A DNA stretch of 21,846 nt, taken from NCBI GenBank assembly GCA_964609795.1, contig CAZSTC010000039.1:1-21846 (forward strand), written 5' to 3'. The position numbers were made by a program, and so were the translations under genes. Shown here piece after piece: positions 1 through 8,396 of the stretch. The number at the start of each line of letters is the position of its first letter. Position 1 is the stretch's first letter. The stretch is from UBA1412 sp964609795. Its GTDB lineage: Bacteria; Verrucomicrobiota; Verrucomicrobiia; Limisphaerales; UBA1412. The notes below the pieces were generated by a model that was given only the letters and a program-made list of their open reading frames with translations, was not told the origin of the DNA and ran no database searches.

Positions 1-918
1 GAGCTCTTGCAATTGCTCAGCACTCCAGGCCTGGGCTTCTATCCCCTCCCAGAGAGCATCCAGTGCCATTTTGCTGATATTCCTTCGGACTGCCAAACTA
101 ATGGGGAAAGGCTCCCGCCGGAGTGTATCGGCCAGGTCCAGAAGATAGAGAATATCCTCCTGAGCCTGAGCCGATTCCCCGCGAGCAAGATGGATAAGGG
201 CCAAAGCGCTTGGGTAGAGAGCCAGGTTTCTGAGCCCGCTCAGATGCGGAAGAAGAGGCTTCAAGAATAAACCATGGTTATCCTGAATATATTGAATAGG
301 ATAACGGCATTCAGGCCTCTCTTTCAGGTACCGGCGCAGCTCTTCAACCGCGGCACGGTTTGGCTCGAGCATCCTGTCCCAGAGCCCCAGAGTCTCCTCA
401 AGAGTGGGGAGCAGCTCTACCGATTCGCCGTTCACCTTTGAATCAGTTTTGAAGAACCGGGGCAAATCCGCGCGGTGCAACTTCTCCACCGAGGGGCACC
501 AGTCATTGCGTTGATCAGGAGCCGTTCTCCGGAAAGAACGCCACCTCTCTGCAGTGGTCTTATCCTCTCCCGTGAGCTCTTTGAGCAGACCCTCCTCGCC
601 CTCCGGGTGAGCGGCAGCCCTGAAAATCCATCCCCAGTAGGGATGAGTGGCGAAATTCTTCTCGTCGGCAATCGGAGGCGGTATTACCCCTTTCATCCAG
701 ATGTAATTGCGTTTGGGGGAACTGGGGACCACGAAATCCTCCGCATCCACCGAATCCACCCAGCCGCCGCACATGCGAACATAGCTCTGCCAGGCTTTGC
801 GGCCGGACATATTTTGCAGCCAGTACCAGGCCCCTGCCGCCAGAGCTGACAGGAGAATTACCCCTACGAAAGTCCAAAACGGTTTTCTGAAAGAGCCGCT
901 TTTACCGGTTTGTTGCAT
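1..918 (-). CDS. Membrane-anchored hypothetical protein, partial (C-terminus outside window); tandem paralog of the next gene
   Basis: Reading the minus strand from the ATG at 916-918 gives 306 codons open to the window edge with no stop, so this is the N-terminal part of a longer gene. A short basic start (MQQTGKSGSFRKP) is followed by one membrane span at about residues 15-34, then an extracytoplasmic domain. It aligns along its whole visible length with the 545-residue protein encoded at 997-2634. Shared blocks are LQNMSGRKAWQSYVR right after the span, PPPIADEKNFATHP, LRRYLKERPE, LLPHL and LDALWEG-x-x-AQAW. The family is unknown to me by function. From memory, the PP-x-x-PDE-x-NFA-x-x-P signature recurs in Verrucomicrobiota hypothetical proteins. 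A GAGGGA sequence just before the ATG may serve as ribosome binding site. The gene is certain as an open frame; its role is not known. Confidence 0.8.
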   Translation of the reverse strand, partial: MQQTGKSGSFRKPFWTFVGVILLSALAAGAWYWLQNMSGRKAWQSYVRMCGGWVDSVDAEDFVVPSSPKRNYIWMKGVIPPPIADEKNFATHPYWGWIFRAAAHPEGEEGLLKELTGEDKTTAERWRSFRRTAPDQRNDWCPSVEKLHRADLPRFFKTDSKVNGESVELLPTLEETLGLWDRMLEPNRAAVEELRRYLKERPECRYPIQYIQDNHGLFLKPLLPHLSGLRNLALYPSALALIHLARGESAQAQEDILYLLDLADTLRREPFPISLAVRRNISKMALDALWEGIEAQAWSAEQLQEL

Positions 919-947
919 CGTCCCTCATCCCTATGCGAGTTATACCC

Positions 948-975
948 CTTATACCCCAAACTCATCCAAACACAA
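948..975 (-). promoter_or_regulatory. Candidate promoter of the left paralog
   Basis: On the minus strand, TTGTGT (970-975) and TATAAG (948-953) are 16 nt apart in the 78-nt gap between the two paralogs. A start about 7 nt downstream would leave a leader of roughly 23 nt before the ATG at 918. If correct, the two paralogs can be expressed separately. This is a pattern match only. Confidence 0.35.
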
Positions 976-996
976 TTCCAACCTGAAGAGCAAAGG

Positions 997-2634
997 TCAG
1001 CGTCTGATTTCCCAAACCCACTCCCCTTTCGGAGGAATCGTTTCGAGCTCGGAATCCACGAACGCAGTACTTATATTCTCCCAATTCCAGCCCCTGGCCC
1101 GGAGCTGATAGCCCTTATCGGTCAAGCGAATCTGCAGCGGGAGTCCATCGACCCAACTGCGGGGGATTTTATCTTCGGGAAGGAGCTCTCCCAATGCCTT
1201 GAGCGAATCGGGGTAGCTGCCATTGACCAGCCGGTAACGCTCCAAAGCGCAAGCCACCTCCGCGGCCTGGTGCAGAAAATGATGATAGGCCAATTTCTCG
1301 AAACACGCTTTAAAGTGGAGTTGGTCCTCATAGAGTGCAATCAGCCGTGTGTACTTCATCCTTGAGTCGGGGTCCATATAGGAATCGAACTCTTTGAAAG
1401 CTATTGTAATCGCCTCGGGCCTATTGCTCCTACGCCGGACATTATTATCCAGGAGAGAGAGCATGGAATCCATCATGAGGTTATACTGCAGAAGATCGCG
1501 GTAATACCAGCCGATCGGCCTCAGTCTGGCTTTCATCTTTTTGAAACGAACCTCATATTCGTTTATCTCGGAAGCTGAATACAAACCCAGATCCTCTCCC
1601 ATAGTATCCATACGGCGCAGGTTCTGAGCCAACGCCTCGTTCATACAGGCTCTCTCACCCATAAGACCCAGTTTTACGCCATCCCAGAAGCTTACCTTAC
1701 TGATCCGCTCCTGGAGTTGCTGCAACTGCTCCGCATTCCAGGCCTGAGACACCAGTCCCTCCCAAAGGATATCCAGAGCTGTTGTGCTGACGTCTACTCG
1801 AACCAACTGCGATACGATTAAGGGCTCCGCAGCGAGCGTATCCCCCAGGTCCAGCACATAGAGGATTTCCTGCAGGGCCTCCTGGCTCTGACCTCGGGCA
1901 AAATCCATGCAGGCAAACGCCGTCGCATAGTTAGCAATACCTTTGATCCTGGCCAGATGCGGCAGGAGCGCATTGAAAGTATCCTGATATCGAATAGGAA
2001 AACGGGCCTGCGGCCTCTCTTTCAGGTACTGACGCAGCTCTTCATAGAGAGCCAGGTTCGGCTCGAACTTTTCATCACAGAGTTTCAAAACCTCCTCAAA
2101 AGTGGGAACCGCCTCGTTGGTCTGGCTAATTCCACCTCCCCTGAACTTCATTAACTTTTCGGTGAGGGTCGGCCCGAATATCCCAGCCAAATTGGCCCGG
2201 CGCAGACTCGCCAAAGAGGGAGCCCATTTATTGCGATGGGTACTGCTGGGACTCCCGGCAATGAAAGAATCCCAGCGCTTTTCGGCGCTTTGATCGACTT
2301 CGGAACGGCCTTCTCCCTTTTTGACGAACCTCTCGAAATCCCATTTCAAAAAGGGATGAGTGGCGAAATTCTTCTCGTCGGGAATTTCCGGCGGGATAAT
2401 CCCCTTAAACCAGAGAAAGTTACACTCAGGGGAAGCGGCACCGCTATTGGCGGAAAATACCCGAGCGCCGGCCTGGCGCACATAGCTTTGCCAGGCTTTG
2501 CGGCCGGACATATTCTGCAGCCCATACCAGGCCCAAGTCGACAGAGCTGCCAGGAGAATTACCCCTATAAAAACCAGAAACGGTTTTCTGAAAGGGCATC
2601 CGGACTTTGAGCAGCTATCAGCAGCTTTTTGCAT
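997..2634 (-). CDS. Membrane-anchored hypothetical protein (545 aa), tandem paralog of the 1-918 gene
   Basis: The protein has a basic N-terminus, a single hydrophobic span at about residues 19-38, and a large soluble domain of about 500 residues rich in helix-forming Leu/Glu/Arg. I see no catalytic motif. The block after the span (LQNMSGRKAWQSYVR, residues 39-53) and the PPEIPDEKNFATHP block match the neighbouring paralog. The C-terminal third has a pattern typical of this group: a line resembling ALERYRLVNGSYPDSLKAL followed by a short beta-rich tail ending WEIRR. Orientation is probably N-in with the bulk outside, inferred from the positive residues before the span. The ATG at 2634 has no clear Shine-Dalgarno. 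The role is unknown; duplication in tandem suggests diverging variants of one surface or periplasmic function. Confidence 0.8.
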   Translation of the reverse strand: MQKAADSCSKSGCPFRKPFLVFIGVILLAALSTWAWYGLQNMSGRKAWQSYVRQAGARVFSANSGAASPECNFLWFKGIIPPEIPDEKNFATHPFLKWDFERFVKKGEGRSEVDQSAEKRWDSFIAGSPSSTHRNKWAPSLASLRRANLAGIFGPTLTEKLMKFRGGGISQTNEAVPTFEEVLKLCDEKFEPNLALYEELRQYLKERPQARFPIRYQDTFNALLPHLARIKGIANYATAFACMDFARGQSQEALQEILYVLDLGDTLAAEPLIVSQLVRVDVSTTALDILWEGLVSQAWNAEQLQQLQERISKVSFWDGVKLGLMGERACMNEALAQNLRRMDTMGEDLGLYSASEINEYEVRFKKMKARLRPIGWYYRDLLQYNLMMDSMLSLLDNNVRRRSNRPEAITIAFKEFDSYMDPDSRMKYTRLIALYEDQLHFKACFEKLAYHHFLHQAAEVACALERYRLVNGSYPDSLKALGELLPEDKIPRSWVDGLPLQIRLTDKGYQLRARGWNWENISTAFVDSELETIPPKGEWVWEIRR

Positions 2635-2643
2635 AGTAAGCGT

Positions 2644-2672
2644 AGTTTACATGCAAGTCACGCTGAAGGCAA
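2644..2672 (-). promoter_or_regulatory. Candidate promoter of the 545-aa protein gene
   Basis: On the minus strand, TTGCCT (2667-2672) and TAAACT (2644-2649) are separated by 17 nt. The -10 lies only 9 nt before the ATG, so the transcript would be almost leaderless. That would fit the absence of a Shine-Dalgarno. The same -10 and the same 9-nt distance occur before the alkaline phosphatase gene. Confidence 0.35.
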
Positions 2673-2698
2673 GATTAAATCTTAAAAAAAATTAAAAT

Positions 2699-3565
2699 TT
2701 ATCCGGCCCATTGAAGTTTTTCCCGAAGCGTACTGAAAAATGAGGTACCCGGAAAACGAACCAGAAATATTTTCTTCTCGCTCCGTCTGCAAATAATGAC
2801 GTCTCCCCGGTTCATCGGGAAGTGCTCCTGACCATCCACCGAAAGGATCGTCTGAAGCTTCTCGGAGCGAACTTTCACGACAATCGTCGAGGAATTATTG
2901 ACCACGACGGTCCGGTTCTGGAATGAATGGGGACAGATCGGCGAGATGGAAAAAACCTCCGCATTGGGGATAATGATGCCTGCGCCGGCTGCCAGCGAAT
3001 AGGCGGTCGAGCCGGTGGGAGTCGAGATCACGAGCCCGTCGCAGAAATATCGCGCGACAAACTGTTCATCCACGAAAACCTCCAGCTCAATCATGCGCGA
3101 TTTGATACCACGGGAAAGGACAAAATCATTGAGCGCGATTTCGTGAATCTCCTCCTGGCCGATCTTGCCTTCGCCCGAGAGGAGGCAGCGAGATTCGAGC
3201 TCATAGTCTCCATGTTCCAACTGGTCAAAAGCTCTTTGTATCTGATCTGAAGTGATCTGGGTGAGGAACCCCAGGCGTCCAGCATTGATTCCCAGAAGGG
3301 GAACGCCTGTACCAGCGATCTGGCGGGCCACTCTCAACATGGTGCCGTCGCCGCCAATCACTACCAGGAGATCGACTTCTCGGGCCAGTTCTGCCGGGGA
3401 GGGATAAATCCGGACGTCGCCCAGGTTGCAGCAGCCGACCATAGAGCTCTCACTGGCGCAGCTCCAACCCCGTGAGCGAGCCTGCCGGAGGACCTGCTCT
3501 ATCATTTCAGGGGTGTTCTGTTTTTCCAGGTTCGCAATGATGCCGATTTTTTCAATTGTTTTCAT
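2699..3565 (-). CDS. nadK: NAD kinase
   Basis: This cytoplasmic enzyme phosphorylates NAD+ to NADP+ using ATP or polyphosphate. The 288-residue length is normal for the bacterial family. Diagnostic motifs are all present: GGDGT at residues 71-75 (phosphate/catalytic loop, with the conserved Asp), the NAD-binding LNDFVLSRG at 145-153, and DGLVISTPTGSTAYSLAAG at about 176-194. The start ATG lies 4 nt after the tlyA stop, so the two are very likely one transcript with translational coupling; only a weak CGAG precedes the ATG. The tlyA-nadK neighbourhood is a known recurring arrangement in bacteria. The stop codon lies in an AT-rich inverted repeat (2676-2701) that may help end the transcript. 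Confidence 0.95.
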   Translation of the reverse strand: MKTIEKIGIIANLEKQNTPEMIEQVLRQARSRGWSCASESSMVGCCNLGDVRIYPSPAELAREVDLLVVIGGDGTMLRVARQIAGTGVPLLGINAGRLGFLTQITSDQIQRAFDQLEHGDYELESRCLLSGEGKIGQEEIHEIALNDFVLSRGIKSRMIELEVFVDEQFVARYFCDGLVISTPTGSTAYSLAAGAGIIIPNAEVFSISPICPHSFQNRTVVVNNSSTIVVKVRSEKLQTILSVDGQEHFPMNRGDVIICRRSEKKIFLVRFPGTSFFSTLREKLQWAG

Positions 3566-3569
3566 CTCG

Positions 3570-4331
3570 TTAACTGCTGCCCTTTTCCGTATCCAGACAA
3601 ACCAGAAACTCTTTGTTGCCGGCCGGCCCCAGAAGTGGGGATTCCACGACCCGGCTCCAGCGGATGCTGGGGAGAGTCTTGCAGAATTCTTCCAGCTCTA
3701 CAAGAACCCGCTGGTGGATTTCCGGGTTGCTGATCACTCCTTTGCCGCGGGCGACTTCTCCCTTGCCGGCTTCGAACTGCGGCTTGATCAAGGCCACGAT
3801 GCGGCCGTTGGGCTTCAGAAAGGGAATCAGAGGAGGCAAAATAAGCCGAAGAGAGATGAAGGAGCAATCCACCACGATGAGATCAGCCCCGCGGAACTGC
3901 TCATCAAAATGGGAGCGATCCAGGAAGCGGGCATTGAGCCGCTCCATGACGACCACGCGTTCATCCAGCCGGAGCTTCCAGGCCAATTGACCCTGGCCCA
4001 CGTCGATCGCGTAGACTTTGCCGGCACCCTCCTGGAGGAGGCAATCGGTAAAGCCGCCAGTGGAGGCCCCGATATCCAGTGCCACAGTGCTCTCGGAAAG
4101 CGTAATGCCGAAAGAGTGAATCGCATGCTCCAGCTTGAAACCGCCGCGGCTCACGTATTTCTCCGGTTCGCTCAGGCTGAGCTCATCCTCCGGATAAACC
4201 CAGTCACTCGGTTTGGCCGCCTTCTGACCATTGACCATCACCTTGCCGGCCAAAACCGCCACCTTTGCCTTTTCACGGCTGGGGGTCAAACCGCGGTTGA
4301 CCAGCTCTATATCTAAACGGCTCCTTGCCAT
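3570..4331 (-). CDS. tlyA: TlyA family rRNA 2'-O-methyltransferase
   Basis: TlyA proteins methylate ribose 2'-OH groups of cytidines at the ribosomal subunit interface using S-adenosylmethionine. The 253-residue protein shows the expected order: an N-terminal S4 RNA-binding domain (about residues 1-58, with LDIELVNRGLTPSRE and KVMVNGQ), the linker YVSRGGFKLEHA, and an FtsJ-type Rossmann domain with the SAM-binding ALDIGASTGGFTD (84-96). Residues that can form the FtsJ K-D-K-E catalytic tetrad are visible: K66 (SRGGFK), D155 (VVDCSF), K183 (LIKPQFE) and E230 (VVESPLLG). A good Shine-Dalgarno (AGGAGAG) precedes the ATG. It is the first gene of a pair with nadK. Haemolysin annotations for this family are historical and should not be taken as function. 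Confidence 0.93.
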   Translation of the reverse strand: MARSRLDIELVNRGLTPSREKAKVAVLAGKVMVNGQKAAKPSDWVYPEDELSLSEPEKYVSRGGFKLEHAIHSFGITLSESTVALDIGASTGGFTDCLLQEGAGKVYAIDVGQGQLAWKLRLDERVVVMERLNARFLDRSHFDEQFRGADLIVVDCSFISLRLILPPLIPFLKPNGRIVALIKPQFEAGKGEVARGKGVISNPEIHQRVLVELEEFCKTLPSIRWSRVVESPLLGPAGNKEFLVCLDTEKGSS

Positions 4332-4342
4332 TATGCTCTCCT

Positions 4343-4371
4343 CTTATACCAGTTGGGGCGATCGCGTTCAA
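4343..4371 (-). promoter_or_regulatory. Candidate tlyA-nadK promoter
   Basis: On the minus strand, TTGAAC (4366-4371), a 17-nt spacer and TATAAG (4343-4348) match the sigma-70 pattern in 4/6 and 5/6 positions. The -10 ends 11 nt before the tlyA ATG, with AGGAGAG in between. The leader would therefore be only about 5 nt and the start point would fall in the Shine-Dalgarno, which is odd. Confidence 0.4.
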
Positions 4372-4555
4372 TAATTCCTTTTGTGCCAGGTGGGCGCTTC
4401 ATCCATTGCCTGCGAGTAAAAATATCTTGCTAAAAAAGAGGAACATGGGAGAATTCCAGAGGATTAGGGGTGCTACTCTACAGCCTGGAGTTTCAATCCC
4501 GTCAAATCTGATTCATCGGTGTAACTGTGTTCTGTTTTAACGGAAACATACTGCC

Positions 4556-5707
4556 ATGAAGGAAAAAAATGAAATACCTGACTCGAGCGGCTCTGAGCCT
4601 GACCTCGGGCGAGAAATCGCCGCAGAGATTCAGAGCTGTGGCCCGATCAGCTTCGAGCGCTATATGGAGCTGGCCCTCTACCACCCGCAGCTGGGTTATT
4701 ACGAGCGCCACCCCGGAGTACTGGGCAAAGCCGGAGATTTCTATACCAGCGTTTCAACGGGTCCGCTTTTCGGCAAGCTCCTGGCAGAGCAGCTCCTCTC
4801 CTGGTCACAGCGGATCGACTGGATAGACCGCTGGGTCTGGATCGAGGCCGGAGCGCATTCGGGCACACTGGCACGGGATATTCTCGAACATGCAGCTCAT
4901 TTCAAATTTCCACTTCCTCTGGAATACCACATCATCGAGCCCTCGGCGACCCGCCGTGCCTGGCAGCAAAAAACGCTGGCCGAGTTCCCTCAAGTAAAGT
5001 GGAAGAGCTCCTTTTCCGATTACAGGGAACCTCTGTCTGCCATCATATTCTCCAACGAACTCCTGGATGCCTTCCCCTGCAGACTCTTTGAAAAGGATGG
5101 CACGGGCAAATGGCTCGAGCTCAAAGTCACCCGGGGAGGTGAACCCGCTGCTTTTCAATTCACTAAACATGAGGCCAATTTACCCGAAGCGCTTGCACGG
5201 CTGGCTGTTGATGAGCTTCCTGCAGGATACCGGATGGAATACTCTGTCTCTGCGGTTAAATGGTGGCATGAAGCCTGCTCTCTTCTCAGATCAGGATTTG
5301 TTTTTACTTTGGATTACGGAGTTACCGATGCCGAGCTGGCCGGGGGGCTCAAACCTGCATCAACGGTCCGGGCGATACGCTCTCACCGGCTCCTGGATAA
5401 CTGGCTCGAAGAACCGGGCTTGACCGATCTGAGCAGCGCAGTCCACTGGGATGACCTCATCGAAACGGGAGAATCCCTCCGGATGAAAACAGTGGAACTC
5501 GTCTCACAGGAGCGGTTCCTCATGGGGATTATCCGTAATCTGCAAAGCGAAAACAGAGTCAGGCTGGCCGCGTCTGCTGAGGAATCCCCTGCAGAAAGCG
5601 GCGACATGCTGACGCTCCCGGCTCAGGCGTTGAAGACCCTGATTCACCCTCAGTACCTGGGGCACTCGTTCCAGGCACTGGTGCAGGAGCGGCAGGTAAT
5701 TAGCTAA
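4556..5707 (+). CDS. MidA/NDUFAF7-family SAM-dependent methyltransferase (DUF185)
   Basis: The 383-residue protein fits the family whose mitochondrial member NDUFAF7 dimethylates an arginine of a respiratory complex I subunit; bacterial substrates are unclear. Family signatures in order: ISFERYMELALYHPQLGYY (31-49), GKAGDFYTS (57-65), the SAM-binding motif-I region EAGAHSGTLARDIL (97-110), the SNELLDAFP box (166-174), LDYG (252-255) and PGLTDLSSAVHWDDL near the C-terminal third. Motif I reads GAHSG where I expect a GxGxG-like loop, so SAM binding should be checked. The gene is divergent from tlyA across a 224-nt gap. A single ATG after a weak ribosome site is the only reasonable start. No signal peptide is visible, so it is cytoplasmic. 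Confidence 0.88.
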   Translation: MKEKNEIPDSSGSEPDLGREIAAEIQSCGPISFERYMELALYHPQLGYYERHPGVLGKAGDFYTSVSTGPLFGKLLAEQLLSWSQRIDWIDRWVWIEAGAHSGTLARDILEHAAHFKFPLPLEYHIIEPSATRRAWQQKTLAEFPQVKWKSSFSDYREPLSAIIFSNELLDAFPCRLFEKDGTGKWLELKVTRGGEPAAFQFTKHEANLPEALARLAVDELPAGYRMEYSVSAVKWWHEACSLLRSGFVFTLDYGVTDAELAGGLKPASTVRAIRSHRLLDNWLEEPGLTDLSSAVHWDDLIETGESLRMKTVELVSQERFLMGIIRNLQSENRVRLAASAEESPAESGDMLTLPAQALKTLIHPQYLGHSFQALVQERQVIS

Positions 5708-5710
5708 ATA

Positions 5711-5740
5711 CTTATGAGAAATGGTTTATAAGATTTTTTT
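5711..5740 (+). terminator. Intrinsic terminator after the MidA-type gene
   Basis: CTTATGAG (5711-5718) pairs with TTTATAAG (5725-5732) through a 6-nt loop, counting two G-U pairs, and is followed by seven T residues (5734-5740). The stem is AT-rich, hence weak, but it lies 3 nt after the stop codon in the expected place. Confidence 0.5.
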
Positions 5741-5857
5741 ATCATCGTAAGTTTTTGAAATTCAAGACGTTGTAAAATTTTATGAAAAAAAATTCTTGCA
5801 AAAAAAAAGTTTTTAAAATAGTGTCAGTCGGCTTTTAGTGTACTGATTTTTGGAATC

Positions 5858-7129
5858 ATGAGTTTTGTCACGAGAGAAAAAGTTTTAAAATTGATTTTGC
5901 CTGCAGCCGGTTACGTTCTGGCGCTGGGTGCGTTGGCAGTGCTTGCGGCACCGGCCATTTCAAAGATTCAGAAGCTTTGGAATGCGGATAAACTGCCCGT
6001 AGTGGAAGAGCAGACACCTGCAAGGCCCTCCTCACGCACTCTGGTTGCTCGCTCAACTGACTCCTGGTCCAGTGCGACTCCTTCCATCCTGAGCGAAACG
6101 AGCAACAGCGGAATCAGCCTGCCCAAGACTGTTGAAGAAGAGGAACCCCAACAAAATTTCGGCATCGGCGACAGTGCCCTGGCGCAACAGGGATATATGC
6201 CGCTCCTGGGAGGTCAATCCCGGAACAGCGGAAACCGGCAGCTCACCAGAGCAGAGCGCAAGCGTCTGCAGGAGAAAAGAGAGCGCGATGAAACCTGGGC
6301 CTATGGAACCGCCGAAGAGATCATGGAAATGACCGAGAAAGATGCCATGAATTCAAATGACTCTGATGAGGATTTTTCTGAAGAAGAGGCCATGGAGAGC
6401 ATCATTCTGAAGGACAAAAAAACCCTGCGTCTCTACCGTGCCATGAAGGCAGAGGACTCGAAATTCACCGCGGGCAGCGACTCCTCCCGGATGGCCGAGG
6501 GCAGTACGGATTCTGATTCCTCCGATCAGGAAGGCGACAATCAATCGGCTTCTGAATACGAATCTGATGAGGATCTTTACGCAAATTCGGATAATGATCT
6601 GCTTGCCTATCAGGAGAAGTCCCCCTTCAATCCCAAGAATTCTTCGCTTTCTTTTGCGGATAAACCGCTCTATGCCAACCATGATCTCATGAACTCGGAT
6701 AATCCCCTTTTTGGCAATAATAACAATCTGGGAAGAAGCTCAGGCAGCTTCCCGGTGATGCCGCAAAGCCGGACGAGCGCCGGAGACAACTCATTGGGTT
6801 CGGCTAAATCGAGTAATCAGCGTATCAGTGATTTCAGAGCCATGATCTCTTCGCCAACGGGCGGAAGGTCTCTCATAGGGGGTGCGCCGGATAATCGTGC
6901 CATTATCAGCAGCTCGGGAGGAGGCATCCCGGGACTCAATCCCAATCCGGCAAGCGTGAGCGCCCCCGGGCGAATCACTTTGCCCGGCACACAGCCCAAC
7001 AGCATCCTTTCCGGAGCCTTATCGGCACCGGCACCGGCTCGTTCCCTTTTACCGGAAAGTCCGACCCGAGGAGCCGCTCAGGAGAATTCCTCTTCCAGAG
7101 CAATCCCGAGGCTGATTATTAAGAGATAG
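5858..7129 (+). CDS. Ser/Asp-rich single-span membrane protein, function unknown
   Basis: I do not recognise this 423-residue protein. It has one hydrophobic span at about residues 10-35 after a short basic start (MSFVTREKVLK). There is then a basic Arg/Lys-rich helix-like patch (about 122-145, with LTRAERKRLQEKRERDE) and a strongly acidic Ser/Asp/Glu stretch (about 163-245, with EYESDEDL). The tail is low-complexity, rich in Ser, Asn, Gly and Pro, and ends in a basic RLIIKR. No catalytic or known binding motif is seen, and much of the chain is probably disordered. It stands alone between a terminator and the GH5 gene, behind an AT-rich 117-nt stretch (5741-5857). TTGCAA (5796-5801) and TAGTGT (5819-5824), 17 nt apart, are a poor promoter candidate. 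A surface or envelope-spacer role would be a guess. Confidence 0.7.
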   Translation: MSFVTREKVLKLILPAAGYVLALGALAVLAAPAISKIQKLWNADKLPVVEEQTPARPSSRTLVARSTDSWSSATPSILSETSNSGISLPKTVEEEEPQQNFGIGDSALAQQGYMPLLGGQSRNSGNRQLTRAERKRLQEKRERDETWAYGTAEEIMEMTEKDAMNSNDSDEDFSEEEAMESIILKDKKTLRLYRAMKAEDSKFTAGSDSSRMAEGSTDSDSSDQEGDNQSASEYESDEDLYANSDNDLLAYQEKSPFNPKNSSLSFADKPLYANHDLMNSDNPLFGNNNNLGRSSGSFPVMPQSRTSAGDNSLGSAKSSNQRISDFRAMISSPTGGRSLIGGAPDNRAIISSSGGGIPGLNPNPASVSAPGRITLPGTQPNSILSGALSAPAPARSLLPESPTRGAAQENSSSRAIPRLIIKR

Positions 7130-7220
7130 ACAGGTTTAAGAGACTCAGTATAGCTAAACAAGATACTGCGACAGCCAATAACGATAACATAAACAACAAT
7201 TTAAATAGAAATACTCAAGA

Positions 7221-8309
7221 ATGAACACTGGAAATTTTTTTTCATGGGTGTGTGCGGTCGTCTGCACAATGACATTTGCAGCGGTATCCGTGTCCACAAG
7301 TCATGCAGCTGGTTCTGAAGCTCAGAATTCCACAGCATCAGTTCAGGCTCAAAACGTCGTGACGCCCCAGCCTCTGCTTTTAGGCCGCGGCGTAAACGCC
7401 ATGGGTTATGACCCGATCTGGAATCAATTTGAAAAACGGCGGTTCCAGGAGGATTATTTTCAAAAAATCAAAGCGGCGGGCTTCGACCACATTCGGCTCA
7501 ATCTCCATCCTTTCGGGCACATGACCGAATCGGAAGAGGGAATCAAGTTCAAAGAGGGGTGGGAATCGACGCTGGATTGGATTGTCGACAATTCGCTGCG
7601 CAGCGGCCTCAAGATCATTATTGATTTACATGAATTCCAGGCACTGAGTAAAGATCCGCAGGCGAACAAGGCCAAATTCATCGCCTTCTGGGAAGCAATG
7701 TCCGACAAATTCACGGGCTACTCCAACCGGGTTATTTTTGAGATTTTGAATGAACCCCATGATAAGCTCGATGCCGCTTTGTGGGAGGCTTACTACAAGG
7801 AGGCTCTGGCGATTATCCGCAAAAACAATCCCGAGCGCCCGGTCGTGATCGGCCCCACTCAGTGGAACAGCATCGATAAGCTCGATACTTTGAATCTGCC
7901 CGGCACGGATAAGAACCTCATTGTCACGGTTCACTATTACCTGCCGATGCGTTTCACCCATCAGGGAGCCAGCTGGGCCGGTAAAGAATTGCAGGAGACC
8001 TCCGGCGTCACCTGGGGAACCGAGGCAGACCGGGCAACCGTCACTGAGAACTTCAAGAAGGTGCAGAACTGGGCACTGGAGAACAATCGCCAAATCTACC
8101 TGGGAGAGTTCGGCGCTTACGACAAAGCCCCGATGGAGAGCCGGGTTAGCTACACCGACTCGGTCTGCCGGACCGCTGAGAAAATGGGCTTTAGCTGGGG
8201 ATACTGGCAGTTTGACTCTGACTTTATCGTCTTTGACGTGAAAAACGGACAGTGGGTGAAGCCGATTCTGGGGGCGTTAATTCCTGACTCCCCTTCTTTA
8301 AAGGAGTAA
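7221..8309 (+). CDS. Secreted glycoside hydrolase family 5 (cellulase-type endo-glycanase)
   Basis: Retaining TIM-barrel enzyme that hydrolyses beta-1,4-linked glucans or mannans. The 362-residue protein starts with a signal peptide (hydrophobic core about 7-24, likely cleavage after SHAA near residue 30). Clan GH-A landmarks follow in order: GRGVNAMGY (55-63), the conserved Arg in HIRLN (R92), IIIDLHEF with H137, the acid/base in ILNEPHD (N177-E178-P179), VHYY (237-240), the nucleophile in YLGEFGAY (E296) and the late aromatic W328 in FSWGYWQFD. There is no carbohydrate-binding module or dockerin. Substrate cannot be fixed from sequence alone. The gene precedes a sensor kinase by 87 nt on the same strand, so the two may be co-regulated. 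The ATG has only a weak AAGA upstream. Confidence 0.92.
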   Translation: MNTGNFFSWVCAVVCTMTFAAVSVSTSHAAGSEAQNSTASVQAQNVVTPQPLLLGRGVNAMGYDPIWNQFEKRRFQEDYFQKIKAAGFDHIRLNLHPFGHMTESEEGIKFKEGWESTLDWIVDNSLRSGLKIIIDLHEFQALSKDPQANKAKFIAFWEAMSDKFTGYSNRVIFEILNEPHDKLDAALWEAYYKEALAIIRKNNPERPVVIGPTQWNSIDKLDTLNLPGTDKNLIVTVHYYLPMRFTHQGASWAGKELQETSGVTWGTEADRATVTENFKKVQNWALENNRQIYLGEFGAYDKAPMESRVSYTDSVCRTAEKMGFSWGYWQFDSDFIVFDVKNGQWVKPILGALIPDSPSLKE

Positions 8310-8396
8310 TAAAGAGTGTGCGTACATGAACAATTCATTCCAGACCGATTACCTGAGAGGGTTCCACCTGTTATCGGCAGTTTGTTTTGAACAGTC

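Noticed and set aside
3426..4316. 296-codon plus-strand frame across nadK and tlyA
   Set aside because: Antisense to two genes with complete family motifs, and it spans their junction.
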